Origin: Lytechinus pictus
Taxonomy: Eukaryota > Echinodermata > Echinoidea > Temnopleuroida > Toxopneustidae
Assembly: GCF_037042905.1 (NCBI RefSeq)
Contig: NC_087251.1
Span: 48,801,873 to 48,865,872, forward strand
DNA length: 64,000 nt
Direction of reading: 5' to 3'
A program made the translations under genes and the position numbers. Positions 36,086-46,746 of this stretch are shown piece after piece; within the stretch, counting starts at the first letter, position 1, and the number at the start of each line of letters is the position of its first letter. The notes below the pieces were generated by a model that was given only the letters and a program-made list of their open reading frames with translations, searched no databases and was not told the origin of the DNA.

Positions 36086-36219
36086 TTCTTTAGAACTACC
36101 CCCAGAGATCGAAGTTAATATGTTTTGTAAGGATATTAATAAAAGTAATAACAATTTCAATATATATATAAAATAGGCCGGGGTATTTTTAGAGATCATA
36201 AAGCCGGGGCATGGCCTCA

Positions 36220-36790
36220 CCCCCCCCCCCCCCCCCTTCGAGATCTCGGCCATCGAACGCGCGATTGCGCGCGCCGAAAATTGGCAAGCAAGTTGTCTGG
36301 GACATAATCTACAAAATGGTATTGTAATTTATTTCATGCAAATTGTTATTAGTTGATTATGCTAATTTATGCGTAATTGGTACGCAAAATCATATTTTGT
36401 CCTTAATAATGTTCCAAATGTTCTATTTTTTGGTGCAGAAACCCTTTGTGATGTTCTTAGCAAATGTACATGAAAAAAATGCGATATCAGATAAATGTCT
36501 TATGTACTAATTTTTTTTGCAATTTCTTATGTAATTTCTGTGTTTTTGGACTTTTTTTTCATTGTTTTTTCGATGAAATTTTTCGGGGACTCTTTTGAGA
36601 TCATAGATAAATCCATTAGACCAGCAAAATTAAAAACAATCATATATTTATGATTTTTTATTGAAAACACAATTTGCATTGAGTTTGTACACGAAAATAC
36701 ATTTTTGAGCAATTTCGGGTCTGACATGCACTTACACAATGTTACGTAATTTCGAAACCGCGTACCCGAGCGTCGCAAAATAATTTGGTC
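36220..36790. repeat. Dispersed repeat with leading C-run, copy 1
   Basis: Starts with a 17-base C-run, then 'gagatctcggccatcgaa', 'ataatctacaa', an AT-rich body and 'cgtacccgagcgtcgcaaaa' at the end. It matches 37530-37990 in order. Confidence 0.65.
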
Positions 36791-36893
36791 TCAAAAGATG
36801 CGCAAGACTTGAAATTAAAAAGTCATTAATTGAGCGGCGCGGTCAAAAAAAATCGTAATCGTGCGGCAAAAATAATGAACGAATCGTTGAGGA

Positions 36894-36930
36894 GGGGGGG
36901 GGGGGGGGCCTGCGAGCCCCCCCCCCCCCG
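36894..36930. repeat. G-run/C-run inverted pair
   Basis: About 15 G followed after 'cctgcgag' by about 13 C. This is a strong hairpin and a likely source of assembly error. Confidence 0.9.
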
Positions 36931-37084
36931 GCATAGATGGGGTTAATATTATGAAATACATTATTACCGATTTGCTATTTAAAAAAAATATTTAAAAAAC
37001 ACGTGACCGCAAAGAGCCCCGTGCGCTCTACACATTTTGGGGGTACGCGCTGTAATTTAGAATATTAGTGGGTTTTAGCCCCAG

Positions 37085-37258
37085 AACGTTTTCAAAAACA
37101 GATAAAGTATTTTGAAAATGCCCATAAAATGACAATAAACAGCTGGAAAGAATTTGTCGAAATTGGTGAACCGAAAAAGCAGTTGCGTCCTTCATTTTAG
37201 AGATGACGAAAATTGCAAATATGCCGTTTGTCCATAGTTCAGGACGAAACTTATAATG
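37085..37258. mobile_element. Partial copy of hairpin family HP-A
   Basis: Contains 'gaaaatgcccataaaatgac', 'gacgaaaattgcaaatatgc' and 'gttcaggacgaaac' in the order of the 22661-22946 element. The right half is missing. Confidence 0.65.
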
Positions 37259-37529
37259 TTAGGAATAATAAAATCATAATTTTGCTTTGCGGCAAGCCCT
37301 GTGGTCGGGGTAGAGTCCAAAACGGCTTCAAGTCGCAGCAGATGATGATGTTATTACGATTTGGATCTGAATTCACTTTTATTCCTATGTATAGGGAGGC
37401 TCGAACTATAGACTGAATTTCGATTTTAGTAGTCCTACCACTATTCTGAACTCTGATCACTAAGATTTTATTGGTTTAACCCTAAAAGAACCGGGTTATT
37501 TGGACCCATCTCACAGCCGGGGGGGATTT

Positions 37530-37990
37530 CCCCCCCCCCCCCCCCCGGAGATCTCGGCCTTCGATTGCGCGAGCGCCGCGAAAATTTGCTCAGCGGGAGT
37601 ATCCGATATAATCTACAAGGCTGTGTGGTAATTTTTTCTGAAATAATAAGATTTTCATTTAATGAATTAATAATGCTAATTTCTTCATGAAATAAACATT
37701 TGCTCTAATCAACTATCATACTGTCTCGAAACTGCTATTCTTTTATTCACAGACTCTCTGTAGGATCCCGATCAAATGTATTTAATAAAAAAAAATTTTA
37801 ATTTCTTAGTATTTCTTTGTAAGACAAAATTGATTAAGTTTAATCAGTAAAAGTGGAAATGATGATACATTTATGAGTTTTGGCTAAATACACAATTTGC
37901 ATTGGATTTGTACATTAATTCACGTTTTTGAGCCATTCGTTTCATAATTTCGTTACCGCGCACCCAGGCATCGCAAATTTTTGGTTGAAA
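37530..37990. repeat. Dispersed repeat with leading C-run, copy 2
   Basis: Starts with a C-run, then 'ggagatctcggccttcga', 'ataatctacaaggctg' and an end 'gcgcacccaggcatcgcaaa', matching copy 1 at 36220-36790. It is about 110 bp shorter. Confidence 0.65.
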
Positions 37991-37999
37991 AATTTCGCG

Positions 38000-39105
38000 C
38001 GGCGGATTTATCGTGAAAAATGTAAAGGGAGCCCCCGGGCCTTTTAGGGCTAAATGTCCATATCAAATGTTATTACAATTTCTTTAAAATTCTGATCGAA
38101 ACGAATTGCATAGTGTGCGCCGGGCTTAATATTAACCTGTTATTTGTTTGTGTGATGAAATTAATGGGACAACAAATTTTAATACTATGCTTAGGATTTT
38201 TCTTGAGTTCAGTGATTTACCTGATTTATTGTCTTCATTGCATGAATATTGATATTGATCGAACTAATCCAGAGGCTGCTGATGGTCTTGGCGGGGCGGG
38301 GGCTGCCAAGTAGAAAACTTTTTTGAATTATTCGTTCTCCACAATGGGCTGGATGGACCTCTTGATTCGAATGGCTGTTCATGGAGCTTACCTAGGCTGT
38401 TCTTCTGATGGGTCCAGAAGTGCGTGTTTTTGTTCGTGTTTATCGTAAAAAAAGGGGGGGGGGGCTGCACCCCCTCCGCCCGATTCCGCGGCCCAGACAG
38501 AGTCGCGTGGAATTTACTGCATTTATTGACGGAGATATTCACTCTGAACCATTAACAAAACGACGAATGTAAATAGGCACATGGCAATTATTTACTGGGG
38601 CGAAAAAAAACGAGTGAACAATGGCGGGAAATTTTGAATAGCTGATGGCAGGTGTGGTTGAATGTATTTTGCCGAAAGGAATGCAAGCCGTGAATTATAC
38701 CATAGATCCGACTAGTAGGATCGTGATACCATGGACCTACTACAGGTCCATGATTATACCAACAATGATAGCGTAATGTCCGACCAAGGTGCCTGATGAC
38801 CGCGCAATTTAAACAGCGAAGACGTATTCTTAATTATTAAACAAACAGGACACCAAACCGATTTTCATTTGCTATTAGTACTGCGAATGAGAGGAAATGA
38901 TTGAAACTGCAGTGAGTGATTGGTTTGGTGATAACCAGGTAAGTGGAATAATAATAAAACAGTGTTAAAAATCGAAGAAACATTCTTTTTCAAATGACTG
39001 AAGAAATAATTTGCTAACACCATAGTCGGGTAGATATGATCAAAATTATTGCATGACCTTCGATTTGGGTATGACTGCGATTTTTTTTGCTGGACGTAGT
39101 AGTAT
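38000..39105. other. Intergenic, nothing recognised
   Basis: No supported gene. The ORF at 38113-38313 is hydrophobic but short, without an identifiable domain; the opposite-strand ORF overlaps it. Confidence 0.4.
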
Positions 39106-39117
39106 GGGGTATCTACT

Positions 39118-39829
39118 TCAAGAATCCGACGGGTGCCATCTGGGCACTCTTGGGCTTTTTTTTATTGACTTCATAGGCCACGCCCACTTTTTCACATACC
39201 TCTTAAATATGAATTTCATATTTTAAGGAATATACATGTCATGCTTGGTATCAAATTAAAGCTAATGAGAAATCAAATGTAACTTTATTGATTACTGGAC
39301 ATTAACGCATCACGCATAGGTCAGTTAAATGTCATTTAAGGTCATAAAAAGTCAAATTGCCTTGTTAATGTAAGAAATACATATAATGTGGAATATATAA
39401 TGTTTTGAATACAAAAAAAAGTTTGATATGTGAATCCATTTGCAAAGGTTAAGCTTAGGGTGTGCATGTCAAGAATCCGACCGGTATACTTTGGCATCTT
39501 GAGGAATTTTATTTTTGTGATGTCATAAACCACACCAGCTTTCTTACATTCCTTTTATATATTTAGCGGAATAAACATATCATGCCTGATATCGAATTAA
39601 ATCAAATTCAAAATAAAATCCTCATATGTGAATCATTAGGCATTTAAAACTTTTCCAAGACAATTAAAGGTCATTTTAAGGTTATTAAAGGTCAAACTGG
39701 GCCACAAACGTAATAAATGCAACATATAATGTGGAATATCTCATGTTTGGTTGAGGGTGTGTATATAAAGGATGTGACGGGTTCTACCTCCTCAATTTCT
39801 ATTTTCTGACGTTACGAACCACGCCCACT

Positions 39830-39835
<6 letters not shown>
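39118..39835. repeat. Degenerate direct repeats of about 300-350 bp
   Basis: The block starting 'caagaatccgac' (39119) recurs at 39470 and, more diverged, at about 39767. Each is followed by a 'cacgcccact'-like and a 'catgcttggtatcaaattaa'-like segment. About two and a half tandem units. Confidence 0.65.
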
Positions 39836-39861
<26 letters not shown>

Positions 39862-39905
39862 CATATGATTTATATAGCGTCTTTTCCATTTTTATTAAAT
39901 GCTCA
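39836..39905 (-). mobile_element. SINE 3' end in reverse orientation
   Basis: An (ATA)n run followed by 'tttatatagcgtcttttcc' is the reverse complement of the SINE 3' terminus seen at 35655-35690. The head beyond it was not recognised. Confidence 0.5.
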
Positions 39906-39909
39906 AGGC

Positions 39910-40790
39910 GCTTAGAAGAGAGCAAACATATAAGTAAATAGAACTAAGAGAAGTACAAGAAAGGGTATATTACAAATGAGGACAAATGTCTGTCTTCAAA
40001 CCTAGTACCTGCTGGTGAACAAATGCAATGTTAGGTTGCCCTAATATGGCCTATAAGTAATTATGACAGCAAGTGACAAATTATAGTATAAGTGTTTGGT
40101 AACTGATTTAAGCTTGTGGCAAGTAAAATGCGATTATGAAAGTAATTAAGAGATTAAATACATGACAAGAACACCTAAAGTGCAGTAATGTTAATGATAG
40201 GTCAAATAATGTCAGGCAATGTAACAAGACTTTAATCAAAACATGTAATATAAGCTTGGTATCATATCACCCATTTTCCTACATTAACTAAAACTGCACA
40301 GTGTTTTTTTTAGTTTAGTTTTCTGTAAAAACATATTAACTATAATCAAGGACACAGTCATACATAGTAAATAATGTATTACACACAATTTCAGGTTTAA
40401 GATCAATCATGTTGGAGCAATCTAAGAAAATGACTTCTACAACACACATTCACATTTTTAGACAAGCATCCAATTAGACAAATTTGACATTTAACATCAT
40501 CCTAACTCCACTACAATTGTTCTCTCATTCATCTTCCAGTCTGATTCCCCCTCTTTAGTCTAAACTGCATGTTCAGTATTCCTTGTATTTAGAATGACAC
40601 CATGTTCTTACATACGATGCACGATAAGTGGCAAATGCTTACCCTAGAACTTGGTTGCCCCGATTTAAATCAACATTGACCAAGTTCTGAAAATTATTCC
40701 TTGGGAGTAACTAACATGACTAATGTGCTATGAACAGGTAAAGGAGTGTCTTCCTAACTTATACTTCCCATCCATACATGGGAGGAAAGT
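39910..40790. other. Intergenic, nothing recognised
   Basis: AT-rich and non-coding on all frames; no clear repeat. Confidence 0.4.
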
Positions 40791-40794
40791 TGCA

Positions 40795-40943
40795 GGGGAG
40801 TCATTCTGATCAGTTGCTCTCCAGAACCTTTCTTACGCTCTAAATAATCACCAATGAACATTCATGGCTAATATCATTTACCACAAGAAAGGATCACCAG
40901 TTTTTAACGTCGCTCTTAACTCAGCTTTATGAAATGGCCCCCT
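40795..40943. mobile_element. MITE copy, 'GTTTCATAAAGC' family (diverged)
   Basis: Contains 'acctttcttacgctctaaat', 'caccaatgaacattcatggc', 'accacaagaaaggatcacca' and 'actcagctttatgaaatggc'. This is the same order as the better copy at 62971-63146. Confidence 0.7.
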
Positions 40944-41149
40944 GAAAACATAGAATTTTAAGATCTTTGGAGTTATAACTTCTAACCAGAGTAGGCCCTA
41001 TACTAAAATCATGTGAGCGGGAGCTCATATTTCTTTACCAGGGGCGGATCCAGCTTTCGCTAATAAGGGGGGGGGTAAAGATTTGAAATAAATAAATAAA
41101 ATAAATAAAATAAAAAAATATTTTCATCTATATTATGTTTCCCGATCGG

Positions 41150-41620
41150 ATATAGTAAGCACTTTTTGTAACCGTGAACATGATGGGTATACGTATATCT
41201 AAACAATTGATGCGAGTGCGAAACACGAGCTGAAAATTGTTAATATTCTGACCTCAAATTTGGAGAGTCTGTAAGCACTTTTGGTAATCAAGAAATGGAT
41301 GGGTAACTATCTCAACATGTTATGCAAGTGCAAAGCGCGAGCTGAACATTTTTTAATTTCCGACCCAAAAACAGGAGATTCTAAGCACTTTTTGTAACCA
41401 TGAACAGGATGGGTATCTTTATCAAATAAATGATGCGGATGTGAAGCGCGAGCTGAAATTTTTTGATATTCTGACCTGAAATGACATTCTAAGCACTCTT
41501 GGTGATCATGAACAGAATGGGTATCTAACAAATAATTTCGTGCGCGAGCTTAAAATTTTTGATATTCCGACCCAAAACTAGACATTCTAAGCACATTTTG
41601 TAACCATGAACAGAATTGTC
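41150..41620. repeat. Tandem array of about 112-bp modules with 'GCGAAGCGCGAGCTGAA' core
   Basis: Cores at about 41209, 41321, 41432 and 41530 are spaced 103-112 bp. Each is followed by 'atattctgacc'-like and 'acattctaagcac'-like segments and 'gaacaggatgggtat'. The same module occurs within the hAT-like element at 19 kb. Confidence 0.8.
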
Positions 41621-41624
41621 GAAT

Positions 41625-41912
41625 ATGAATTTGACGCCCCCTCCCTAGATTGAACATGAATTTGGCACCTTGGGACAAACATCAAATGGGTGCTCCTAGA
41701 TCGGAAATCAGTTCAGCGCCCCCTAGGTCGAACATTCATTCAGCGCCCTCTTTATCAATCACCAATTCGGCGCAACGAGGTAGAACATCAATTCGGCGCC
41801 CCCTAGGTTGAAAATCAATTCGGCGCTCTTATGTAGAACTTCAATTTGGCGCCCCCTATGTCGAACATCGATTCGGCGCACCCCCCGGTCGAAAATCGAT
41901 TCGGCGCCTCCC
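41625..41912. repeat. Degenerate tandem array of about 30-bp units
   Basis: About ten units of the form 'ttcggcgccccctaggt' plus 'cgaacatcaa', with many substitutions. It ends in a C-run. There are no identical repeats with unique spacers, so it is not a CRISPR. Confidence 0.8.
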
Positions 41913-41999
41913 CCCCCCCCCCTCTTCTTTTTTTTTTTCTTTCTTTCTTTCCCCCTTTTTTTTCTTCTCTTTCCTCCTTTTTTCTCCCACTTTTGAAGT

Positions 42000-42132
42000 G
42001 TTACAAGTTACAACTATGGTGACTTTTCCATTAAAACCTTGAGTGTCATTGGTCATTGACCCCATATAGTTACCATAGATGCCGAAATGGAAAAGTTACC
42101 ACGTACCGGTTGTAACTCTTTATGAGACGGGC
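42000..42132. mobile_element. MITE copy of the 22487 family
   Basis: 'gttacaactatggtgacttt' at the left and 'ggttgtaactctttatgaga' at the right are inverted; the centre contains 'tagttaccatagatgcc'. Confidence 0.65.
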
Positions 42133-42222
42133 TCTACTTCTGTTAGTGGATGACATAGTTAAGAGAAACAGAAAATGTATGTTCGGCTCGTTTTACTCGC
42201 TTTCTTTTCTCTTTGTGTTTTT

Positions 42223-42610
42223 CAGTCAGTGGGAGTCAGTGCAAGAATTTATCTCGAGTAAACCAAGACTTCTATCCAACGATCGATTACTGCCGAATGT
42301 ATGTACATCCTGAGCCCCAACTGGAAGTGGAACGCTGGAGTTCAATCACCATCCATGCGACGTGGTCAGCAACTAGGAGGAATGGAGCAGGAGGTGATGG
42401 GAGGTCAGACAGGAGAATGTTCCTTTGGAAGGCATCCACATGAGGTCAACTTCCGGTGAGATGAGGTCTGACGTCTTTCCCACTTAAGAGGACACAGTTT
42501 TACCATGAGAAGGAGGAGGATGTGGATGGTGGACAACGGATACACCATCGAGCTCCTGCATGATTGGAAATATCACCCAATGCAGTCTCATCGTTTCTGT
42601 TTATGGTAAC
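42223..42610 (+). other. Exon-like segment, unidentified
   Basis: Follows a good acceptor-like 'tttgtgtttttcag' (42210-42223) and is clearly less AT-rich than its surroundings. One frame stays open from 42213 to 42443 and another from 42122 to 42313; neither has a domain I recognise, and stops follow. It could be part of a non-coding RNA, a gene fragment or a repeat. Confidence 0.25.
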
Positions 42611-42612
42611 CC

Positions 42613-42835
42613 CCGTAGGAACTCGGCAGGACAGCATTTTTGCTGGTAAACGCCAAGCTGGTATATAATCAATTACCTAGGAAACATTTTACCTCTAGGT
42701 TAATCAGTCATAGTGGCTGACAATATATGGGCCTTTTTATCAAAGTGGAGACAATGGCAGAGTGGGGATTCGAACTCACAACCTTGCGATTATGAGTCCA
42801 ATGCTCTAATCACTGGACCACACGACCACACTGGT
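42613..42835 (-). mobile_element. tRNA-derived SINE, second family
   Basis: On the reverse strand the head reads 'gtgtggtccagtgattagag' (A-box-like), 'ggactcataatcgcaagg' (anticodon-arm-like) and 'gtgagttcgaatcccc' (B-box). The T-stem does not pair and no acceptor stem closes, so it is not a working tRNA gene. The body runs toward lower coordinates to about 42613. Confidence 0.6.
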
Positions 42836-42892
42836 GAGGGGTGATCAGGATGGTGAGGGATGATCAGGGATCCAGTTGGTCTCCGCCAACCA

Positions 42893-43040
42893 GGGGCCCG
42901 TTTCATAAAGAGTAACAACTGTTGTAACTTTGTCATTACGGCAACTACCATGGCAACAGGGCTCAAAATCAAGGTTGCCATAAAGTAGTTGCCATAATGG
43001 CATAGTTACAACAGTGGTAACTCTTTATGTAACGGGCCCC
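42893..43040. mobile_element. MITE copy of the 22487 family
   Basis: 'gggcccgtttcataaagagt' and 'actctttatgtaacgggccc' are the inverted ends; 'aactgttgtaactttg' and 'atagttacaacagt' pair inside. It lies just left of the SINE in the + orientation map. Confidence 0.85.
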
Positions 43041-43526
43041 AGATCCTGAGAGATTTACGTTACACTAAGCAGCTCCTTGCATTAAGGGAATATTCTCGAG
43101 AACGCTAAAAGAAGTTCACCCCAAAAAAGTATACATGAATAAAGAGGGAAAATAAAAACAAACGTAAAGCTTAAAGTTTTATCAAAATCAGAGGAAAAAC
43201 AAACAAAGTTATGACATTTTGAAAATTACACAAATTTTGAAAGCATTGCAATCCAATCTAAAATGGCTTTCAATGAAAATTGTATAATGTTGAGGAAGAA
43301 TCAAACTTTGGTGCACTTAACAGGAAAACATAAAATATTTCATAACAGATTCAAAAGAAATGGGTGATGTCATCGGTTCCTTAATTTGTATAACGAATGT
43401 GTTTATTACGGTTTTGTGATACAAAACGAAATTTTAGAATGTCATAACTTTCTCACTTTACATCAGAGTTGGGTAAAATATCGAGAGTTAATATGATTAT
43501 ATAATTTTTCTTTTTTTATTCCAATA
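43041..43526. other. Intergenic, probably repeat-derived
   Basis: Contains 'aaagttatgacattttgaaa' and 'tttagaatgtcataactttc', and 'aaaatcagagg', which look like the arms of an old hairpin element similar in style to 56901-57484. Ends not resolved. Confidence 0.4.
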
Positions 43527-43814
43527 TTCTATTTTCACGATTTTTTGAAAGCATATCATAACCAGGTAAAAAAACAAAATGTCATTTTTGTCTGAAAGCC
43601 AAGTCTCTCGTAAAAGCGCTGTCCCATACATGGTCCGACTACTCATCAATCAATCGAATATGTAATTAATTTCTATTTTCACGATTTTTTGAAAGCATAT
43701 CATAACCAGGTAAAAAAACAAAATGTCATTTTTGTCTGAAAGCCAAGTCTCTCGTAAAAGCGCTGTCCCATACATGGTCCGACTACTCATCAATCAATCG
43801 AATATGTAATTAAT
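43527..43814. repeat. Perfect tandem duplication of a 144-bp unit
   Basis: 43527-43670 and 43671-43814 appear identical base for base on reading. The unit holds no gene. Identity implies a very recent duplication or an assembly artefact. Confidence 0.93.
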
Positions 43815-43819
43815 TTCCA

Positions 43820-45295
43820 AAACTATGATTAATTAAAACATGCCTTTTCAGTTAATACATGATACGACATCTCAACAAGCAATCAATGTGTTAACAATAT
43901 CCAAATTATGCAAATAGATTTTATACAAAACGATATTAATATGCTATTGTCTAATATGATAATATTATGATGTTTTCGTTTACTTTAAATTCTGGTTACG
44001 ATTCTTTGTAGCAAAATGATAACGATAATAAAGCTTACATATATGTGCTCAATATTACTTTTACCACATCTAGCATTGCTTGTTCTCAATGGGCATAGTT
44101 GTTTTATCCCATCTTGGTATAATCGTTTAATATGCTAATTCCATGTTTATACATGTACAAGCATAAATTATTTAATCAATCATTAGATTTATGATATCTC
44201 TTATTTCCTTGTAAGCCTGGTGAAATACACCTATCTCATTGACAAAATCCCTTTAAGCAGTTTTATCAACCTTATCGACATCTTTTTCATTTTCCCCCTT
44301 ATTCCGGTACAGTTATATTTCATCTTCAATTCTTTAAAGAAATGCCATTTGTTTATAATTTATGTTTCTTATTTTATTCATGCAAGCTTATGAATTACTA
44401 AGATAATTAAAATCATTAGAAATGATCGTCATTATAATCATATGTTATTTACAAGGAACATAATAATTATAGACAAGATAATATTTACTTAATCTTGGCA
44501 ATGTCTTCTCGAGAATGAATAATGATAGGAGATGCCATATCTTCCTTCCTCAAGTATATCCTTCCATATTATGTCCAAATGAACTTGAAGCCGGCCTTCT
44601 TCCTTTCCATGTTCACTTCTCCCAAGAGAGCTCGAGTTGCAGGGATCATATAGGCCTACTTTCTAAGTAATGATGACATTTTGAAAATTCAATGTTGACG
44701 ACGTCGCCGTCGGAAAAGCAGGGGCTGTACTCTCGAGAGGCAAACACTGTTCCGTGTAAAATAAAATCTAACAAGTTCGAAGTATAAGCTTTCCAAATAC
44801 AACTTAAAATGATTGATAGTGACATCGGACAAGAAAACAAGGGGATTTTGTATTTTGACATGATTCCAAATTGTTCCAAAGTGAGATGGAGCCCTGAGAA
44901 ATGGTTTGAATGAAGGGCTCTAGCTGTACTGATTTAGTGTTTGAGAGTCTCATTAGAGATGATCTACATTCTCTCTGCAAGTGAAGATCTTTTCAAAACT
45001 TGGATAATGTACTGTATATCCGAAGGAGTATAACTGCTTATTTTTCTTCTTGTATTTTGTAATCAGTTAATCATTCCAATTTGATAGGCCTAACGCCTTT
45101 GTTTGAAAGTTTCAGATATTCTGTCATAAATTGAGCAATCAAATTGAACATATACCCCCATCGCCTCGACCCCCCCCCCCCCCCCCCCGCCTCTCTCCCT
45201 CGCCCCTCTCTACTGACTTACTGACAAACAATGTATCATGTCAAAATCCCCTGAAAATCTTTTTTTTTTCTCTCTCCTCTTTGGCTCCATCGCCC
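43820..45295. other. Intergenic, nothing recognised
   Basis: AT-rich; a C-run lies at about 45168-45188. No supported gene. Confidence 0.4.
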
Positions 45296-45300
45296 TGGCT

Positions 45301-45590
45301 GGGAAGCGGGGGCGCCGAAGCGGCACCCCAAGATTTACCTGGGGGTGCTGCGTGTGTTAATAGCAGCATCCCCTAGAAATCTGGTAGAAATGATAAATAT
45401 CAGAAATGCTATTAAAATCCCCTTAATTTTGTAACAAAAATCTTGGGGATTTTGTTATGCTTGTAAAATTTCTCATGAACGAAAATGACCTTCATTTTGT
45501 AGTGAAACTTTGTTCTGTGCTTGTCAAATTAAAACCAACACCCCTGTTAAAAAAAAATATCGTTCCCATGGCCCTGTTTGGCTCCCCCTT
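45301..45590. repeat. Dispersed repeat related to 11878-12065
   Basis: 'tgggggtgctgcg', 'agcagcatcccctagaaatc', 'tgcttgtcaaatt', 'aacacccctgtt' and an A-run follow in the same order as at 11.9 kb. Confidence 0.6.
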
Positions 45591-46439
45591 CCAACCCTCC
45601 ACCCCTTACCCATCATACCTGTGTGTGAGGGGGTGGAAATTAAGTGCCAAGCTTTTTTCTTCGTGGTTCTGATCCAGGATTTTCTAGGGGGGCATTTTGT
45701 CCAGAAAAAAAATACAAGCCCGCCAAAATGTCTTCACTCCCAATCAATGGTGATTTATTTCAGGAAAAATTTAAAAGGAAAAAAAAGTTTTCACTACAAA
45801 ATGGAGGTCATTTTGTTCCAGGAAACAATAATAATAATAAACCTCATTTGCGTATATACGCAAATACGCAAATATACACTCAGGACATATTCCCCAACAA
45901 ATAAGAAATTCTTATGTCTCTCAAGGGGTGGGAACGGGCCGGATGTGCCCCTATATGGATCCACCACTTCTTATGACCCATTTAAAGGTAGACTATAATA
46001 CAGAAATCAAAAACTCGTTTCTAAAAAAAATCACGATAAAGGTAAGTTGGTATTTCTTTTGTATCCTCTCTCTAAATTGTTCAAAATTTTCACATTTCCT
46101 AAAAATTGCAGGGATATATCTTCTTTCCTCTATGTGTTATCTTCTTTAAATACGAGTTTTATTTTCTTCTGACGTTTCTTCTCATAACGAGAATTATGCT
46201 GACTGATTGTAGGATTAATTTGGTTTCACCGGGGGACACCACTGAAATAAAATTATTTCAAAATTATTTATTTCCGTGGGGGCGTGGGCGATACTTGCTA
46301 TCAACTGGATATTGATGGTATTAAAAAAGAATGTAAAACTGAATTCTACAATGATTTTACTTTCATTGAATTCGATGAACGTTGATTATTATTTTTCAAC
46401 CCATTTCTCCACTTTCTATTTCTGTTAAACTTTAAGACT

Positions 46440-46746
46440 TTAACAGAAATAGTAGGCCTCATGTTGTACACTGGAAAAAATATGCGGCATGTACCCATAG
46501 AGATACCTGTATCTAAGCAGAACGGTAGGCACTTATGAGGCGAATTTCAGCGGTACGGTGGCACGGTAGAAATGTGCAGCTCAGTGACGGCTCGCCGATG
46601 AATTCATATCGTGGTCGTACGTCCGAGCGCAGCGCAGAATTAGCCACATACATGATTTAGAACGCAAGAGGGCGTGTTTGAAAAAAAAGGACACTTCCTG
46701 CAGCTTTGTCACTTTTGTCGCTTTCGCCACTATCATTATTAAAGAA
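46440..46746 (+). promoter_or_regulatory. Probable promoter/5'UTR region of SDE2
   Basis: More GC-rich than the surroundings, with CpG-containing words, and it ends at the SDE2 start codon. 'gaaATGGct' at the start gives A at -3 and G at +4, a good initiation context. No TATA box is convincing; the exact start site is unknown. Confidence 0.4.

Noticed and set aside
41625-41912. CRISPR-like array
   Set aside because: Units are degenerate, with no conserved repeat/unique spacer pattern, in an animal genome.
42740-42835. tRNA gene candidate on the minus strand
   Set aside because: A- and B-boxes are present, but the acceptor stem does not close and the T-stem is mispaired; it is a SINE head.
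45510-45998. 162-aa plus-strand ORF
   Set aside because: Lies in a dispersed repeat with homopolymer runs; no domain recognised.
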